Shown: one piece after another, positions 31,604 to 40,602 of the stretch
Layout: each line of letters starts with the position of its first letter
Numbering within the stretch: the first letter of the stretch is position 1
Position numbers and translations under genes: made by a program
Notes under the pieces: model-generated
Seen by the model: only the letters and a program-made list of their open reading frames with translations
Databases searched by the model: none
Told to the model about the DNA's origin: nothing
NCBI GenBank assembly: GCA_045657945.1
Contig: JAZOUB010000040.1
Coordinates: forward strand, 24,457-88,456
DNA from: HGM04593 sp045657945
GTDB taxonomy: Bacteria > Bacteroidota > Bacteroidia > Bacteroidales > Bacteroidaceae
Length of the DNA: 64,000 nucleotides
Direction: 5' to 3'

Positions 31604-32524
31604 TTATCTTGTAAACCCTGGTGGTCTGGTTTGTCCGCCTTGGCCTCCGAAACCTGGCGGGCGGCTGTTGCTGCCGCCACCGAATCCCGGTGGTCGTGTG
31701 CTGCCACCCGGTGGCAATGGCGATGGCGGGCGCATAGGAGGTCGTGGAGTGGGGAGCGCCGGTGGAGGTGGAACCGGGCGTATTGCCGGGCGGTAATGTG
31801 GCGGTGGCGACTGCCACATCCATGGCTGCCAGTTGTCGCTTGTCAGTCAGTAGCCAGTGATGCCTTCAATTATTCCGGCATTGTTGTAGGAGTAGATGTT
31901 GCCGCTCATGGTCATGTTCAGGCTGCTAAAGTTGGGGTCGACGGTTGCCGTTGCCCGGTTGCTGCCGGCCGACAGTGTGACGCTTACCGTAGCGGATATC
32001 TCGCTGCCGAATATGCTGAAATTGTAGTAGACATTTCCATAGCGGTCAATGCTCATTTCTATGTTGCCTACACGGCCGGTGAGCGTTATGCCTCCAAGCC
32101 CATTGGGTGAATAGACATTGCTGTTGTTGAGCGCGGTCTGGAGTGTTGCCGTTCCTTTATCGACCGATATGAAATTGGTGCTCTCGGTTACAAAATTCGT
32201 CGTCCCGTTGTTGAATGAGACATTCGATGCTTCTAGTGCCCATGAATCGCTTTTTAGCGCGGCGATGGCCTGCATGTACTGCACGGAGTCATTGTGGATC
32301 TCCAGTCTCTCCTCGGCAGCCCGTTTGCGCAGTCTCTCGGCGCGCCATGCCGCTTCTTTTTCCTTGCGGCTCATCTTGACCTCTTGTGCCGATGCATCGC
32401 TGAATATTGCAGAGAGCAAAAGCAATAAAAACAACAGATATTGGCCAATAAAAGACGGTACATATTCATTGCCTCTTACCGGCGGAACCTGCTTCTTTTC
32501 TGTGGATTTAGTTGACTCTTTCAT
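31604..32524 (-). pseudogene. DUF4251-like secreted protein with in-frame TGA before a Pro/Gly-rich tail
   Basis: Residues 1-225 form a DUF4251-like protein: a membrane or signal segment (YLLFLLLLLSAIFSDASA), a charged helix, then the beta domain with SPNGLGGITLTGRVGNI and VTLSAGSNRATATVDPNFSS. The frame then meets TGA (31847-31849) but stays open in the same frame for 81 more codons: LTSDNWQPWMWQ, a polyproline part, and three RPPGF repeats ending at 31604. Either the long protein was cut by a nonsense mutation, or the TGA is read through (the following base is C, a leaky context), or the tail is chance. The 225-residue part alone looks complete as a DUF4251 domain. Confidence 0.6.
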
Positions 32525-32725
32525 AACACTTCTTGTTAAAGGTTTTATTCTAAAACAAACAAGTGAGGATTATGTACGTCACGCTATGCTGTTTGTGGAT
32601 AAATTTAACTCTCTTTTGCCTCGCTTTTCTCCTTTTTGATAAAATTAAGTTCCGTTTATTTGTTTTTTTATTCTTTAAATGTTTGTTTTGCATAAAATTT
32701 TCTATCTTTACAAATAAATCGGTTC

Positions 32726-33775
32726 TTGAAGGTGAAAAAGGCTGTTGTCACATACTTTTTTCTGTTGCTGATGCTTGTTGCCTGTGGTAATGAGAAAAAG
32801 AGTGGTGTGCAAGATACCGGCTTGACCTCTGCTCCGTCGTCGGCTTTCGTGTCCGATACCGTTCTTGTGGATACAATTGATATAAAGAATCCGTTCATCT
32901 GTTATGAGCGTGGTGACGATTGTTACTACATGGTTGGTGATGGAGGTTCAATGTGGATGAGCAAGGATTTGCGTCTTTGGACCGGACCATACGATGTCCT
33001 TGAACAGGATACTGCATCATGGATAGGTGCTTCGCCGGTAATTACATCGCCCGAGATACACGGTTTCAAGGGCAAATACTACTATATGGCAACCTTTGAA
33101 CGCCCCGATGTCGTGGCATATGATGTCAGTGGAGTGCCATTTGCACGCCGTTCGTGCGTGGCACTGGTGGCCGATGATATCCGTGGCCCTTACAGGACAA
33201 TTGACTGTGAAAGCCGGCTGCTTGCCGAGAGCGAGATGGCCGCGCATCCCACATTCGGCGTTGATCCTTACGGTGTGTCGTACATGATATACACTCACCA
33301 GGGTGAGCAGAACGGTGATGGAACAGTGCAGATAGTACGCTTTTCCAAGGAGTTGAACCAAAGGGTAGGCGAGGCTTTTATAATGTTCTCGGCATCAAAG
33401 AATCCTTGGTCGGGCGAAATGGTTGACGGTGTAAGGTGTTTTTCGCCAATAATGGAGGCACCATTCCTGTTTTTTACCGAGGATGACGGTATGGGAATAC
33501 TGTTTACCTCATACATTGGTGGTGAAAAGGCGATAGGAGTGGCATATACACAAACTGGTGAATATGGCTACAACGGTCCTTGGGTGGTGGAGTCACAGCC
33601 GTTGCTCAAAGGAAATGTGGGCAGTGCATCAATATTCCGCGACTATGACGGAACATTAGTGATGGCTGTGGCCAAGGATACGATAATCAACGGTGTGGCA
33701 AAGAGCGTGCCGCAGCTGTTTAAACTTGATATGCAATATGATAAATTAAAGATTGAAGGACACTATAAATTTTAA
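32726..33775 (+). CDS. GH43-like five-bladed propeller lipoprotein
   Basis: A 349-residue lipoprotein starting at TTG 32726 (no ATG nearby; signal MKVKKAVVTYFFLLLMLVAC, Cys20). The mature part resembles GH43-type five-bladed beta-propeller glycosidases: DIKNPFICYERGDDCYYMVGD at the first blade, ITSPEIHGFKGKYYYMATF, and EAPFLFFTEDDGMGILFTSYIGG. Catalytic residues cannot be assigned with confidence. It is separated from nagB by 6 bp, so hydrolysis of a glycan and amino-sugar use may be linked. A TATCTTTA box lies at 32703. Confidence 0.8.
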   Translation: MKVKKAVVTYFFLLLMLVACGNEKKSGVQDTGLTSAPSSAFVSDTVLVDTIDIKNPFICYERGDDCYYMVGDGGSMWMSKDLRLWTGPYDVLEQDTASWIGASPVITSPEIHGFKGKYYYMATFERPDVVAYDVSGVPFARRSCVALVADDIRGPYRTIDCESRLLAESEMAAHPTFGVDPYGVSYMIYTHQGEQNGDGTVQIVRFSKELNQRVGEAFIMFSASKNPWSGEMVDGVRCFSPIMEAPFLFFTEDDGMGILFTSYIGGEKAIGVAYTQTGEYGYNGPWVVESQPLLKGNVGSASIFRDYDGTLVMAVAKDTIINGVAKSVPQLFKLDMQYDKLKIEGHYKF

Positions 33776-33781
33776 AGTATT

Positions 33782-34591
33782 ATGCGTTTAATTATTCAAC
33801 CAAACTATCAGCAGCTTTCTTGCTGGGCTGCATCTTATGTAGCAAAGAAGATCAACGATTTCAAACCTACAGCCGAGAAACCTTTCGTTCTTGGTTTGCC
33901 TACAGGTGGTACTCCCCTTGGTACTTACAAGGAGTTGATTAACCTCTACAACAAGGGTGTTGTGAGCTTCCAGAATGTGGTTACATTCAACATGGACGAG
34001 TATGTTGGTTTGCCCGAGGAACACCCCGAGAGCTACCACTCATTCATGTGGAACAACTTCTTCAGCCACGTTGACGTTAAGAGAGAGAATGTGAACATCC
34101 TTAACGGTAACGCAGAGGATTTGGTTGCCGAGTGCGCACGCTACGAGGCAAAGATCAAGTCTTACGGTGGTATCGACTTATTCCTCGGTGGTATCGGCCC
34201 CGACGGTCACATCGCGTTCAACGAGCCAGGTTCATCACTTGCTTCACGCACACGTATCAAGACTTTGACAACAGATACAATCATTGCAAATTCTCGTTTC
34301 TTTGACAATGACATCAACAAGGTTCCCAAGACTGCAGTTACTGTAGGTGTTGGTACAGTTATGGATGCCAAGGAGGTTCTTATTCTCGTAAACGGCCATA
34401 ACAAGGCTCAGGCTCTCTATCACGCTGTTGAGGGTAACATTACTCAGATGTGGACTATCAGCGTTCTCCAGATGCACCAGAGCGGTATCATCGTTTGTGA
34501 CGATGCGGCTACTGCTGAGTTGAAGGTGGGTACTGTAAACTACTTCAAGGATATCGAGCGCGAGAACATGGCGCCTTTCTACTCAAAGTAA
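33782..34591 (+). CDS. nagB: Glucosamine-6-phosphate deaminase
   Basis: Converts GlcN6P to fructose-6-P and ammonia, feeding amino sugars into glycolysis. The 269-residue protein shows LGLPTGGTPLGTYKEL (phosphate site), FNMDEYVGL (catalytic Asp), and GPDGHIAFNEPGSS (catalytic His and Glu). Length equals E. coli NagB. It follows the GH43-like lipoprotein after 6 bp and is ended by a strong terminator. No nagA lies in the window. Confidence 0.97.
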   Translation: MRLIIQPNYQQLSCWAASYVAKKINDFKPTAEKPFVLGLPTGGTPLGTYKELINLYNKGVVSFQNVVTFNMDEYVGLPEEHPESYHSFMWNNFFSHVDVKRENVNILNGNAEDLVAECARYEAKIKSYGGIDLFLGGIGPDGHIAFNEPGSSLASRTRIKTLTTDTIIANSRFFDNDINKVPKTAVTVGVGTVMDAKEVLILVNGHNKAQALYHAVEGNITQMWTISVLQMHQSGIIVCDDAATAELKVGTVNYFKDIERENMAPFYSK

Positions 34592-34618
34592 TTTGAGAGG
34601 ATTGCTTTTGTAAATATG

Positions 34619-34651
34619 TCGGCTGCCCCAAAAGGGTGGCCGATGTTTTTT
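34619..34651 (+). terminator. Terminator of the GH43-nagB operon
   Basis: Stem TCGGC, TG, CCC with GGG, TG, GCCGA around CAAAA, followed by TGTTTTTT. Confidence 0.85.
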
Positions 34652-34692
34652 GTATTACCTTGCGCGCTGTTGTAAGATTATCGCGTTAATAA

Positions 34693-34724
34693 TTTTGTAG
34701 TGCCTTTAAGTTTTTTTATCTTTG
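34693..34724 (+). promoter_or_regulatory. Promoter, probably of the S37-type peptidase
   Basis: TTTTG (34693-34697), 19 bp, TATCTTTG (34717-34724). It lies 255 bp before the gene, and a terminal-inverted-repeat element (copy 3) sits between promoter and gene, so the mRNA leader would carry the element. Confidence 0.6.
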
Positions 34725-34744
34725 TAAATTGAATTAAAGTATAA

Positions 34745-34943
34745 GCAATAATATAGATGTTGACTCAAATATTATTTGTCATGCTGAGCAAAGCGAAGCA
34801 TCTCTCTTTAACGCGGTTTTGAGATCCTTTACATCCTGTTAGTTCGCTGCGCTCATCGAAAACCTCTTTAATTTTCATTAAGGAATGGTCAGGATGACAA
34901 GTTCATGAATAAAACAAGTTGCGGGTCAACTGCTATATTATTT
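34745..34943. mobile_element. MITE-like terminal-inverted-repeat element, copy 3
   Basis: About 199 bp with the best-preserved ends: AATAATATAGATGTTGACTC on the left and GGGTCAACTGCTATATTATT on the right, complementary at 18 of 20 positions. The interior (34777-34899) is the dispersed hairpin TGTCATGCTGAGCAAAGCG ... CAGGATGACA. There is no open reading frame. It sits in the leader of the S37-type peptidase gene. Confidence 0.6.
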
Positions 34944-34978
34944 CCAAAGTCTATCATTCGGATAATAAAACAAATATT

Positions 34979-36280
34979 ATGAATAGAAGATTTTTTACAC
35001 TGTTGTCATTGCTGTTTGCTGTGCTGTTAGCCAACGCACAGAGCAATGATGTTGAGAAAATGTTGAAGGGTATAAAGGCTGTCACAAGCTTTGAGAAGAT
35101 TGAGAAGGCCGACACAACACGCCAGTACTACCTGATGAAGGTTACACAGTTGCTCGACCCACAGAATCCTGCTGCCGGAACATTCGAGCAGCGAGTGATG
35201 CTCGGTCACCGTGGTTATGACCGTCCAATGGTTGTTGTAACCGAGGGCTATGGTGCCGACTATGCTTTCAGCAGTCCACGTTACATGGAGGAACTCACAT
35301 ATATCATGGATGCCAACATCCTGTTCGTCGAGTACCGTTATTTCTCTGGCTCAATGCCTCAGCCATGCAACTGGGAGTATCTCACTGTTGCAAATTCAAT
35401 GACCGACTACCACAACATCATCACCTCGTTCAAGCCTTTTTACTCTAAGAAATGGGCCTCAACAGGTATCAGCAAGGGTGGTTCAACATCTATCTTCCTG
35501 CGTGCTTACTATCCCGAGGATCTCGATGTCTCAGTTCCTTATGTTGGCCCATTGAGCTGCGCTGTTGAGGATGGCCGTCACGAGTCGTTCCTTGAGCAGG
35601 TATCTACAAAGGCCAACCGCGATGCAATCCGCGCTTTCCAGACCGAGCTCTTCGAGCGCAAGGAGCGTCTTATGCCAATGTTTGACGAGTTCTGCTTGAA
35701 GAATGACCTTGTTTTCCGCGTACCTACATCAAATGTATATGATCTCTTGGTTCTTGAGTATCAGTTCTCAATGTGGCAGTGGGGTACACCTACAAATACA
35801 ATCCCTGCGCTTGACTCTGACGACAAGGTAATCTTTGACTATTTTGTGAAGATGTGTGGTCCCGACTATTTTGCAGCCGGCAGCAGCATTGAGTCGTTCT
35901 TTGTTCAGGCTGTAAAGGACTTCGGTTATTATGGTTACAACATTGAGCCATTCCACAAGTATGTTAATGCCGAGGATGTTGAGGGTTATCTGAAGCGAGT
36001 TCTCTTGCCCGAGCAGTTTGCCGATGTGAAGTTCGATGACAGCAACTACCGTTTTGTTACCGACTACTACACCGAGAACGACCCAAAGGCGATTATGATC
36101 TATGGCGAGGTTGACCCATGGACAGCAAGCGGTGTTACATGGTTGCGCGACCGTAACAAGAAGAACATCAAAATCTTCGTACAGCCTGGCGGTAGCCACA
36201 CTGCACGCATCTTGAACATGCCCGAGGATATGCGCAATGAGATCCTTGAGCAGCTCAACGAGTGGATGGAGTATAAGTAA
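34979..36280 (+). CDS. Secreted S37/PS-10-type serine peptidase
   Basis: A 433-residue exported alpha/beta-hydrolase peptidase related to PS-10/S37 tripeptidyl aminopeptidases. The signal peptide MNRRFFTLLSLLFAVLLANA should be cut before QSN. The nucleophile elbow is GISKGG (S165), and the downstream IYGEVDPW and GGSHTARI blocks probably give Asp and His of the triad. ATG 34979 is preferred over an upstream in-frame start because it begins the signal peptide. The gene is probably monocistronic. Confidence 0.85.
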   Translation: MNRRFFTLLSLLFAVLLANAQSNDVEKMLKGIKAVTSFEKIEKADTTRQYYLMKVTQLLDPQNPAAGTFEQRVMLGHRGYDRPMVVVTEGYGADYAFSSPRYMEELTYIMDANILFVEYRYFSGSMPQPCNWEYLTVANSMTDYHNIITSFKPFYSKKWASTGISKGGSTSIFLRAYYPEDLDVSVPYVGPLSCAVEDGRHESFLEQVSTKANRDAIRAFQTELFERKERLMPMFDEFCLKNDLVFRVPTSNVYDLLVLEYQFSMWQWGTPTNTIPALDSDDKVIFDYFVKMCGPDYFAAGSSIESFFVQAVKDFGYYGYNIEPFHKYVNAEDVEGYLKRVLLPEQFADVKFDDSNYRFVTDYYTENDPKAIMIYGEVDPWTASGVTWLRDRNKKNIKIFVQPGGSHTARILNMPEDMRNEILEQLNEWMEYK

Positions 36281-36298
36281 TTTTGTTCCTCCAAGACT

Positions 36299-36354
36299 TC
36301 AGCTCTCCCCCTTGCGGGTAAGGGGGAGTACTGCGAAGCAGGGAGGGGGATAAG
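36299..36354. repeat. Interspersed GC-rich repeat, copy 4
   Basis: CTCTCCCCCTTGCGGGTAAG with GGGGGAG and a closing GGGAGGGGGATAAG. It is related to the other three copies and lies between the peptidase and ABC ATPase genes. Confidence 0.6.
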
Positions 36355-36365
36355 ATGACATAAGT

Positions 36366-37148
36366 ATGCAGGCACCGCTTCTCAAGATAGAAAAACTCGA
36401 TGTCGGTTACAAGAATCGGCAGGGGAGCAAGATTGTGGTTACAGCAATCAATGCCACACTCTGTGCAGGCGAGGTGGTTGCGCTCATTGGAATGAACGGT
36501 GCAGGTAAATCGACACTCCTGCGCACACTGTCGGCTTTCCAGCCGCCGTTGTCGGGGAAGGTTGAATTTGCAATGGGTGATGTGGCGCGCCTTTCGCCCG
36601 GAGAGCTTGCAAAGTGTGTTTCGGTAGTGCTTACCGATAACAGTTTTGCAACCCTCACGGTTGACGAGCTTGTCTCGTTAGGGCGTACACCATACACCAA
36701 CTTCCTTGGTCACCTTACCGCCGCCGACAAGGCTGTAGTGGCTGCGGCAATGGAAAGAATGGGCGTGTCGCATTTTGCAAAGCGTGCAGTATCGACATTG
36801 AGCGACGGCGAGAGACAGAAATGTCTTATTGCAAAGGCCATAGCACAGCAGACACCGCTGATGCTACTTGACGAGCCCACGGCGTTTCTTGATTTCCGCA
36901 GTAAAGTGCAACTGTTCCGCACACTGCGTGGTCTGGCCGTCGATGCAGGCAAAGCGGTGGTGGTGTCAACGCATGACATTGAAATGGCATTGCGCTTTGC
37001 CGACAAACTGTGGCTGATATGCGATGGCCATCTCTATGAGGGTGGTGCGCAGGAACTTGCAGCGCAAGGGCTTTTGCAGCGTTTCATTGATGGCGACGGC
37101 ATTGTATATGACAAGGTAAACAATAGAATAGAAATAACACATATATAA
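36366..37148 (+). CDS. ABC transporter ATP-binding protein (FecE/BtuD-like)
   Basis: A 260-residue ATPase of the iron-siderophore/cobalamin importer class. It has Walker A IGMNGAGKST (41-50), signature LSDGERQK, Walker B LMLLDEPTAFLD and the H-loop VVSTHDIE. The FecCD-type permease and the binding protein that normally accompany it are absent on both sides. It may serve a permease encoded elsewhere. It abuts the PLP lyase gene (1 bp gap), implying co-transcription. Confidence 0.88.
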   Translation: MQAPLLKIEKLDVGYKNRQGSKIVVTAINATLCAGEVVALIGMNGAGKSTLLRTLSAFQPPLSGKVEFAMGDVARLSPGELAKCVSVVLTDNSFATLTVDELVSLGRTPYTNFLGHLTAADKAVVAAAMERMGVSHFAKRAVSTLSDGERQKCLIAKAIAQQTPLMLLDEPTAFLDFRSKVQLFRTLRGLAVDAGKAVVVSTHDIEMALRFADKLWLICDGHLYEGGAQELAAQGLLQRFIDGDGIVYDKVNNRIEITHI

Positions 37149-37149
37149 A

Positions 37150-38322
37150 ATGAAATACAATTTTGACGAAATCGTTCAGCGCAAGCATACCGATTGCCTG
37201 AAGTACGATAACCTGAAGGAGATGTTCGGCACCGAGGAGGTTTTGCCAATGTGGATTGCCGATATGGATTTCAAGACCCCCGACTTTATTGTCGATGCAA
37301 TACGTAACCGCTTGAGCCACGAACTCCTTGGCTATAGCTATATTTGCAAACGTTGGAGACCTGCTATCCAAAGCTGGGTTTCACGCCGTTATGGTTGGCA
37401 GGTGGAGACCGATGAGATTGGCTTCGTCGGCGGTATTGTACCTGCTATCTCTTTTGCCTTGCAGTGCTTTACAAAAGCCGGTGACAAGGTGATGATTCAG
37501 CCACCGGTATATCATCCATACCACCATGTGACACGCGACCTTGAGCGCACACTCGTGTTCAACCCGTTGAAGCTTGTTGATGGTCAGTTGCAGATAGATT
37601 TCGTCGATTTCGAGGAGAAAATCCAGGGCTGCAAGGTGTTCCTTCTCTGCAACCCTCACAATCCCTGTGGTCGTGTGTGGTCAAAGGAGGAGTTGCAACA
37701 CATGTGCGACATCTGCGTGAAGAACAATGTTCTTGTAATCAGTGACGAGATTCATTGCGATATGGCACTCAGGGGTTTCAAGCATACCCCATTCGCCAGT
37801 GTAAGCGAGGCTGCAAAGAACAACTGTATCACCTTTATGGCTGCAAGCAAGACTTTCAATATTGCAGGCTTGAAGAGTTCATATCACATTATCCAGAACC
37901 CCGAAATCCGCAACCAGTACAACGAGTTCCTTCGCAAGAGCGAGCTCGACACTGCTCATGTCTTCGCGACCGGTCCTGTCGCTACCGCTTACGAGCAGGG
38001 CGAGGAGTGGGTTGATCAGATGCTCGAGTATGTAGAGGCAAATATCGACTTCATGGAGCAGTATCTCAAGGACAACATGCCAAAGATGGGCATGATTCGC
38101 CCCCAGGCATCGTTCCTTGTGTTCCTCGATGCACGCGGTCTGGGTTTGCCACACGACAAACTTGTTGAGTTCTTCATTCGCGAGGCAAAGGTGGGCATGA
38201 ACGATGGCGCAATGTTCGGCGAGGAAGGCTCGGGGTTCATGCGTATGAATCTTGGTTGCCCACGCTCGGTACTTGAGAAAGCGTTGAAGCAGATAAAGGA
38301 AGCGTACGACAAGATTGCGTAA
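37150..38322 (+). CDS. PatB/MalY-type PLP-dependent C-S lyase
   Basis: A 390-residue fold-type I PLP enzyme of the MalY/PatB branch (cystathionine beta-lyase activity). It starts MKYNFDEIVQRKHTDCLKYD, followed by LPMWIADMDFKTP, CNPHNPCGRVW, ISDEIHCDMAL and the PLP-lysine block AASKTFNIAGL (Lys near residue 237). It probably releases homocysteine or sulfide from cystathionine or cysteine conjugates. The 1-bp gap to the ABC ATPase is notable; a link to uptake of a sulfur compound is only inference. Confidence 0.93.
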   Translation: MKYNFDEIVQRKHTDCLKYDNLKEMFGTEEVLPMWIADMDFKTPDFIVDAIRNRLSHELLGYSYICKRWRPAIQSWVSRRYGWQVETDEIGFVGGIVPAISFALQCFTKAGDKVMIQPPVYHPYHHVTRDLERTLVFNPLKLVDGQLQIDFVDFEEKIQGCKVFLLCNPHNPCGRVWSKEELQHMCDICVKNNVLVISDEIHCDMALRGFKHTPFASVSEAAKNNCITFMAASKTFNIAGLKSSYHIIQNPEIRNQYNEFLRKSELDTAHVFATGPVATAYEQGEEWVDQMLEYVEANIDFMEQYLKDNMPKMGMIRPQASFLVFLDARGLGLPHDKLVEFFIREAKVGMNDGAMFGEEGSGFMRMNLGCPRSVLEKALKQIKEAYDKIA

Positions 38323-38358
38323 GTGTTGCGCTACATCTTTTATTTATTTACGGATATT

Positions 38359-38390
38359 CAAGAGGGTGATGCTCATCCTCTTGTTTTTTT
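38359..38390 (+). terminator. Terminator after the C-S lyase
   Basis: Stem CAAGAGG/CCTCTTG with inner ATG/CAT pairing, followed by seven T. Confidence 0.85.
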
Positions 38391-38413
38391 CTCCGCACCT
38401 TTGCGCTTTACAA

Positions 38414-38445
38414 TTTTGCGGAATGAAAAAAAAATAGTATCTTCG
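38414..38445 (+). promoter_or_regulatory. Promoter of the NIF3 gene
   Basis: TTTTG (38414-38418), 19 bp, TATCTTCG (38438-38445), ending 25 nt before the start codon. Confidence 0.75.
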
Positions 38446-38470
38446 CAGACGAAAATATTCTTACATCATT

Positions 38471-39568
38471 TTGGTTAGGATAAAGGATATAGCGAATGCC
38501 CTTGAAATGTTCGCGCCTCTGCCGTTGCAGGACGGATTTGACAATGCCGGCTTGCAGATTGGATTAACAGAAGCGGAAGTTGCAGGGGTTTTATTGTGTC
38601 TTGATGTGACCGAGGCCGTTGTTGACGAAGCTGTTGCATTGGGGTGCAACCTCATTGTGTCGCATCATCCCTTGATTTTCTCTCCGCTGAAACGCATTAC
38701 CGGCAGTAACTACATTGAGCGTTGCGTCATCAAGGCTTTGGCAAACGGTATTGCAATCTATTCGGCACATACAAACATTGACAATGCTCCCGGTGGAGTG
38801 AACTACCGCATTGCCGAGAAACTCGGCTTGCAGAATGTGCGCATTCTTGTTCCAAAAGAGGATGCGCTGTTGAAGCTTGCGGTGTATGTTCCAGCATCGG
38901 CTGCCGATGCTGTGCGCGACGCGCTGTTTGCTGCAGGTTGTGGCAATATCGGTAATTACGACTCTTGCAGCTACAATGTCGATGGCTTTGGCACTTTCAA
39001 GGCGGGCGAGGGTTGCAATCCTTTCTGTGGCAAAATCGGTGAGTTGCACCGTGAACAGGAGGTGCGCATTGAGACTGTATTGCCGGCATACCTGAAGAAC
39101 AAGACTATTGCCGCCTTGATAAAGGCGCATCCATATGAAGAACCAGCTTTCGACATCTATCAGTTGAAGAACTGTTGGAGTAGTGTGGGCAGTGGTGTCA
39201 TTGGCGAGTTGCCTGCTGAGTGTGACGAACTTGAACTGTTGCGGAGCGTGAAGGAGAAATTCAATGTGGGCAGTGTGCGCCACACTCCATTGCTTGGCAA
39301 GAGCGTGAAACATGTTGCTTTGTGTGGTGGTGCAGGCGGTTCGTTCGCCGGTGCTGCAATGGCTGCCGGTGCCGATGTGTACATTACAGGCGAGGCGCGT
39401 TACCACGACTTGTTCAACTATACCGGCAAGATGCTGATGGCTGTAATTGGTCACTATGAGAGCGAGCAATATACAATGGATATTTTTAAGGAGATTATCG
39501 GTGATAGGTTTCCCGGGCTTAAAATTGAGAAGACAACGGTGAATACAAATCCCGTGAATTATATTTGA
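38471..39568 (+). CDS. NIF3-like dinuclear metal-centre protein (YqfO/YbgI)
   Basis: A 365-residue DUF34/NIF3 protein of the long form with a PII-like insert between its two halves. It starts at TTG 38471 (MVRIKDIANALEMFAPLPLQDGFDNAGLQIG). Metal ligands are visible in VSHHPLIFSPLKRI and in the late GEARYHDLFNYTGKMLMAVIGHYESEQ block. The family forms hexameric toroids; its cellular role is unsettled, although some members have GTP cyclohydrolase-like annotation. It is paired with the zinc-ribbon gene 33 bp downstream, a common Bacteroidales arrangement. Confidence 0.92.
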   Translation: MVRIKDIANALEMFAPLPLQDGFDNAGLQIGLTEAEVAGVLLCLDVTEAVVDEAVALGCNLIVSHHPLIFSPLKRITGSNYIERCVIKALANGIAIYSAHTNIDNAPGGVNYRIAEKLGLQNVRILVPKEDALLKLAVYVPASAADAVRDALFAAGCGNIGNYDSCSYNVDGFGTFKAGEGCNPFCGKIGELHREQEVRIETVLPAYLKNKTIAALIKAHPYEEPAFDIYQLKNCWSSVGSGVIGELPAECDELELLRSVKEKFNVGSVRHTPLLGKSVKHVALCGGAGGSFAGAAMAAGADVYITGEARYHDLFNYTGKMLMAVIGHYESEQYTMDIFKEIIGDRFPGLKIEKTTVNTNPVNYI

Positions 39569-39600
39569 TAAATTATTAACCTTTTAAAACATAAAAGAAA

Positions 39601-40419
39601 ATGGTAAAGAAAGATCCTGCTGATTACACAGTAGAAGAGAAGTTGAAGACTCTCTATGAGTTGCAGACAATCCTTTCAGAGATTGACAAAATCAAGATTT
39701 TGCGTGGTGAGTTGCCTCTTGAGGTTAAGGACCTTGAGGACGAGATTGTTGGTCTTGGCACACGCATCGAGAATATCAACAACGAGATCAAGACAATCCG
39801 TGAGAATGTTGTTTCTTTCCGCGAGGAGATGGAGCAGGCTAAGCGTAACATTGAGAAATATACTGCTGACCAGAACAATGTCCGCAACAACCGCGAGTTC
39901 GACCTCTTGAACAAGGAAATCGAGTATAACAAGCTTGTGATTGAGCACGATGAGAAGAAGATCAACGATGCAAGAAAGCAGGAGCAGCAGAAGAGCGACG
40001 AGCTTGAGAGAGCAAACACACAGCTCGATGAGCGCAAGAAGGATCTCGACATGAAGAAGGCCGAGCTTGAGGATATCGTTGCTGAGACAAAGGCCGAGGA
40101 GGAGAAGCTTCGCGAGCAGGCTCGTGACCTTGAGTTGAACATTGAGCCACGCTTGCTCACATCATTCAAGCGCATCAGAAAGAGCTCACGCAACGGTCTT
40201 GGTATCGTTTATGTAGAGCGTGATGCTTGTGGCGGTTGCTTCAGCAAGATTCCACCACAGCGCCAGATGGATATCCGCATGAGAAAGAAAATCATCGTTT
40301 GCGAGAACTGTGGTCGTATTATGATTGACCCAGAACTTGCAGGTGTTGAGCAGGAGAAGCCAGCAGAGGCACCGGCACCAAAGCGTCGTGGTATCCGCCG
40401 TGCGGCTAAGGCCGAGTAA
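39601..40419 (+). CDS. Coiled-coil protein with C4 zinc ribbon
   Basis: A 272-residue protein. About residues 35-190 form a long coiled coil rich in Glu and Lys. The C-terminal zinc ribbon has CGGC (residues 211-214) and CENC (236-239), then an Ala/Pro/Arg-rich tail. It belongs to the family whose Chlamydia member is CT398 and is often next to nif3. The role is unknown; an RNA- or protein-binding adaptor is a reasonable guess. It shares the transcript with the NIF3 gene. Confidence 0.88.
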   Translation: MVKKDPADYTVEEKLKTLYELQTILSEIDKIKILRGELPLEVKDLEDEIVGLGTRIENINNEIKTIRENVVSFREEMEQAKRNIEKYTADQNNVRNNREFDLLNKEIEYNKLVIEHDEKKINDARKQEQQKSDELERANTQLDERKKDLDMKKAELEDIVAETKAEEEKLREQARDLELNIEPRLLTSFKRIRKSSRNGLGIVYVERDACGGCFSKIPPQRQMDIRMRKKIIVCENCGRIMIDPELAGVEQEKPAEAPAPKRRGIRRAAKAE

Positions 40420-40445
40420 TTATTGCATAATAGCATGATAACATT

Positions 40446-40482
40446 AAATCCTTGTCACTTCATTTGTGGCAAGGATTTTTTT
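40446..40482 (+). terminator. Terminator of the NIF3-zinc ribbon operon
   Basis: AAATCCTTG pairs with CAAGGATTT around a 15-nt loop, followed by a T-run. Confidence 0.85.
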
Positions 40483-40602
40483 GTATTGGTCATGCGAACT
40501 TAGCGCGTACAATGGTAATTTATGGCGTGGTTTTGGGATACTTCGCTGCGCTCAGTATGACATAGGGCTAAAAAATATTATTGCCCTGTATTTTTTGCCT
40601 CT

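Noticed and set aside
36366..37148. Complete siderophore or cobalamin import locus
   Set aside because: Only the ATPase gene is present; no permease, binding protein or TonB receptor lies in the neighbourhood.
38591..39469. 292-codon open frame antisense to the NIF3 gene
   Set aside because: The plus-strand NIF3 protein is well supported and the antisense frame has no recognisable domain.
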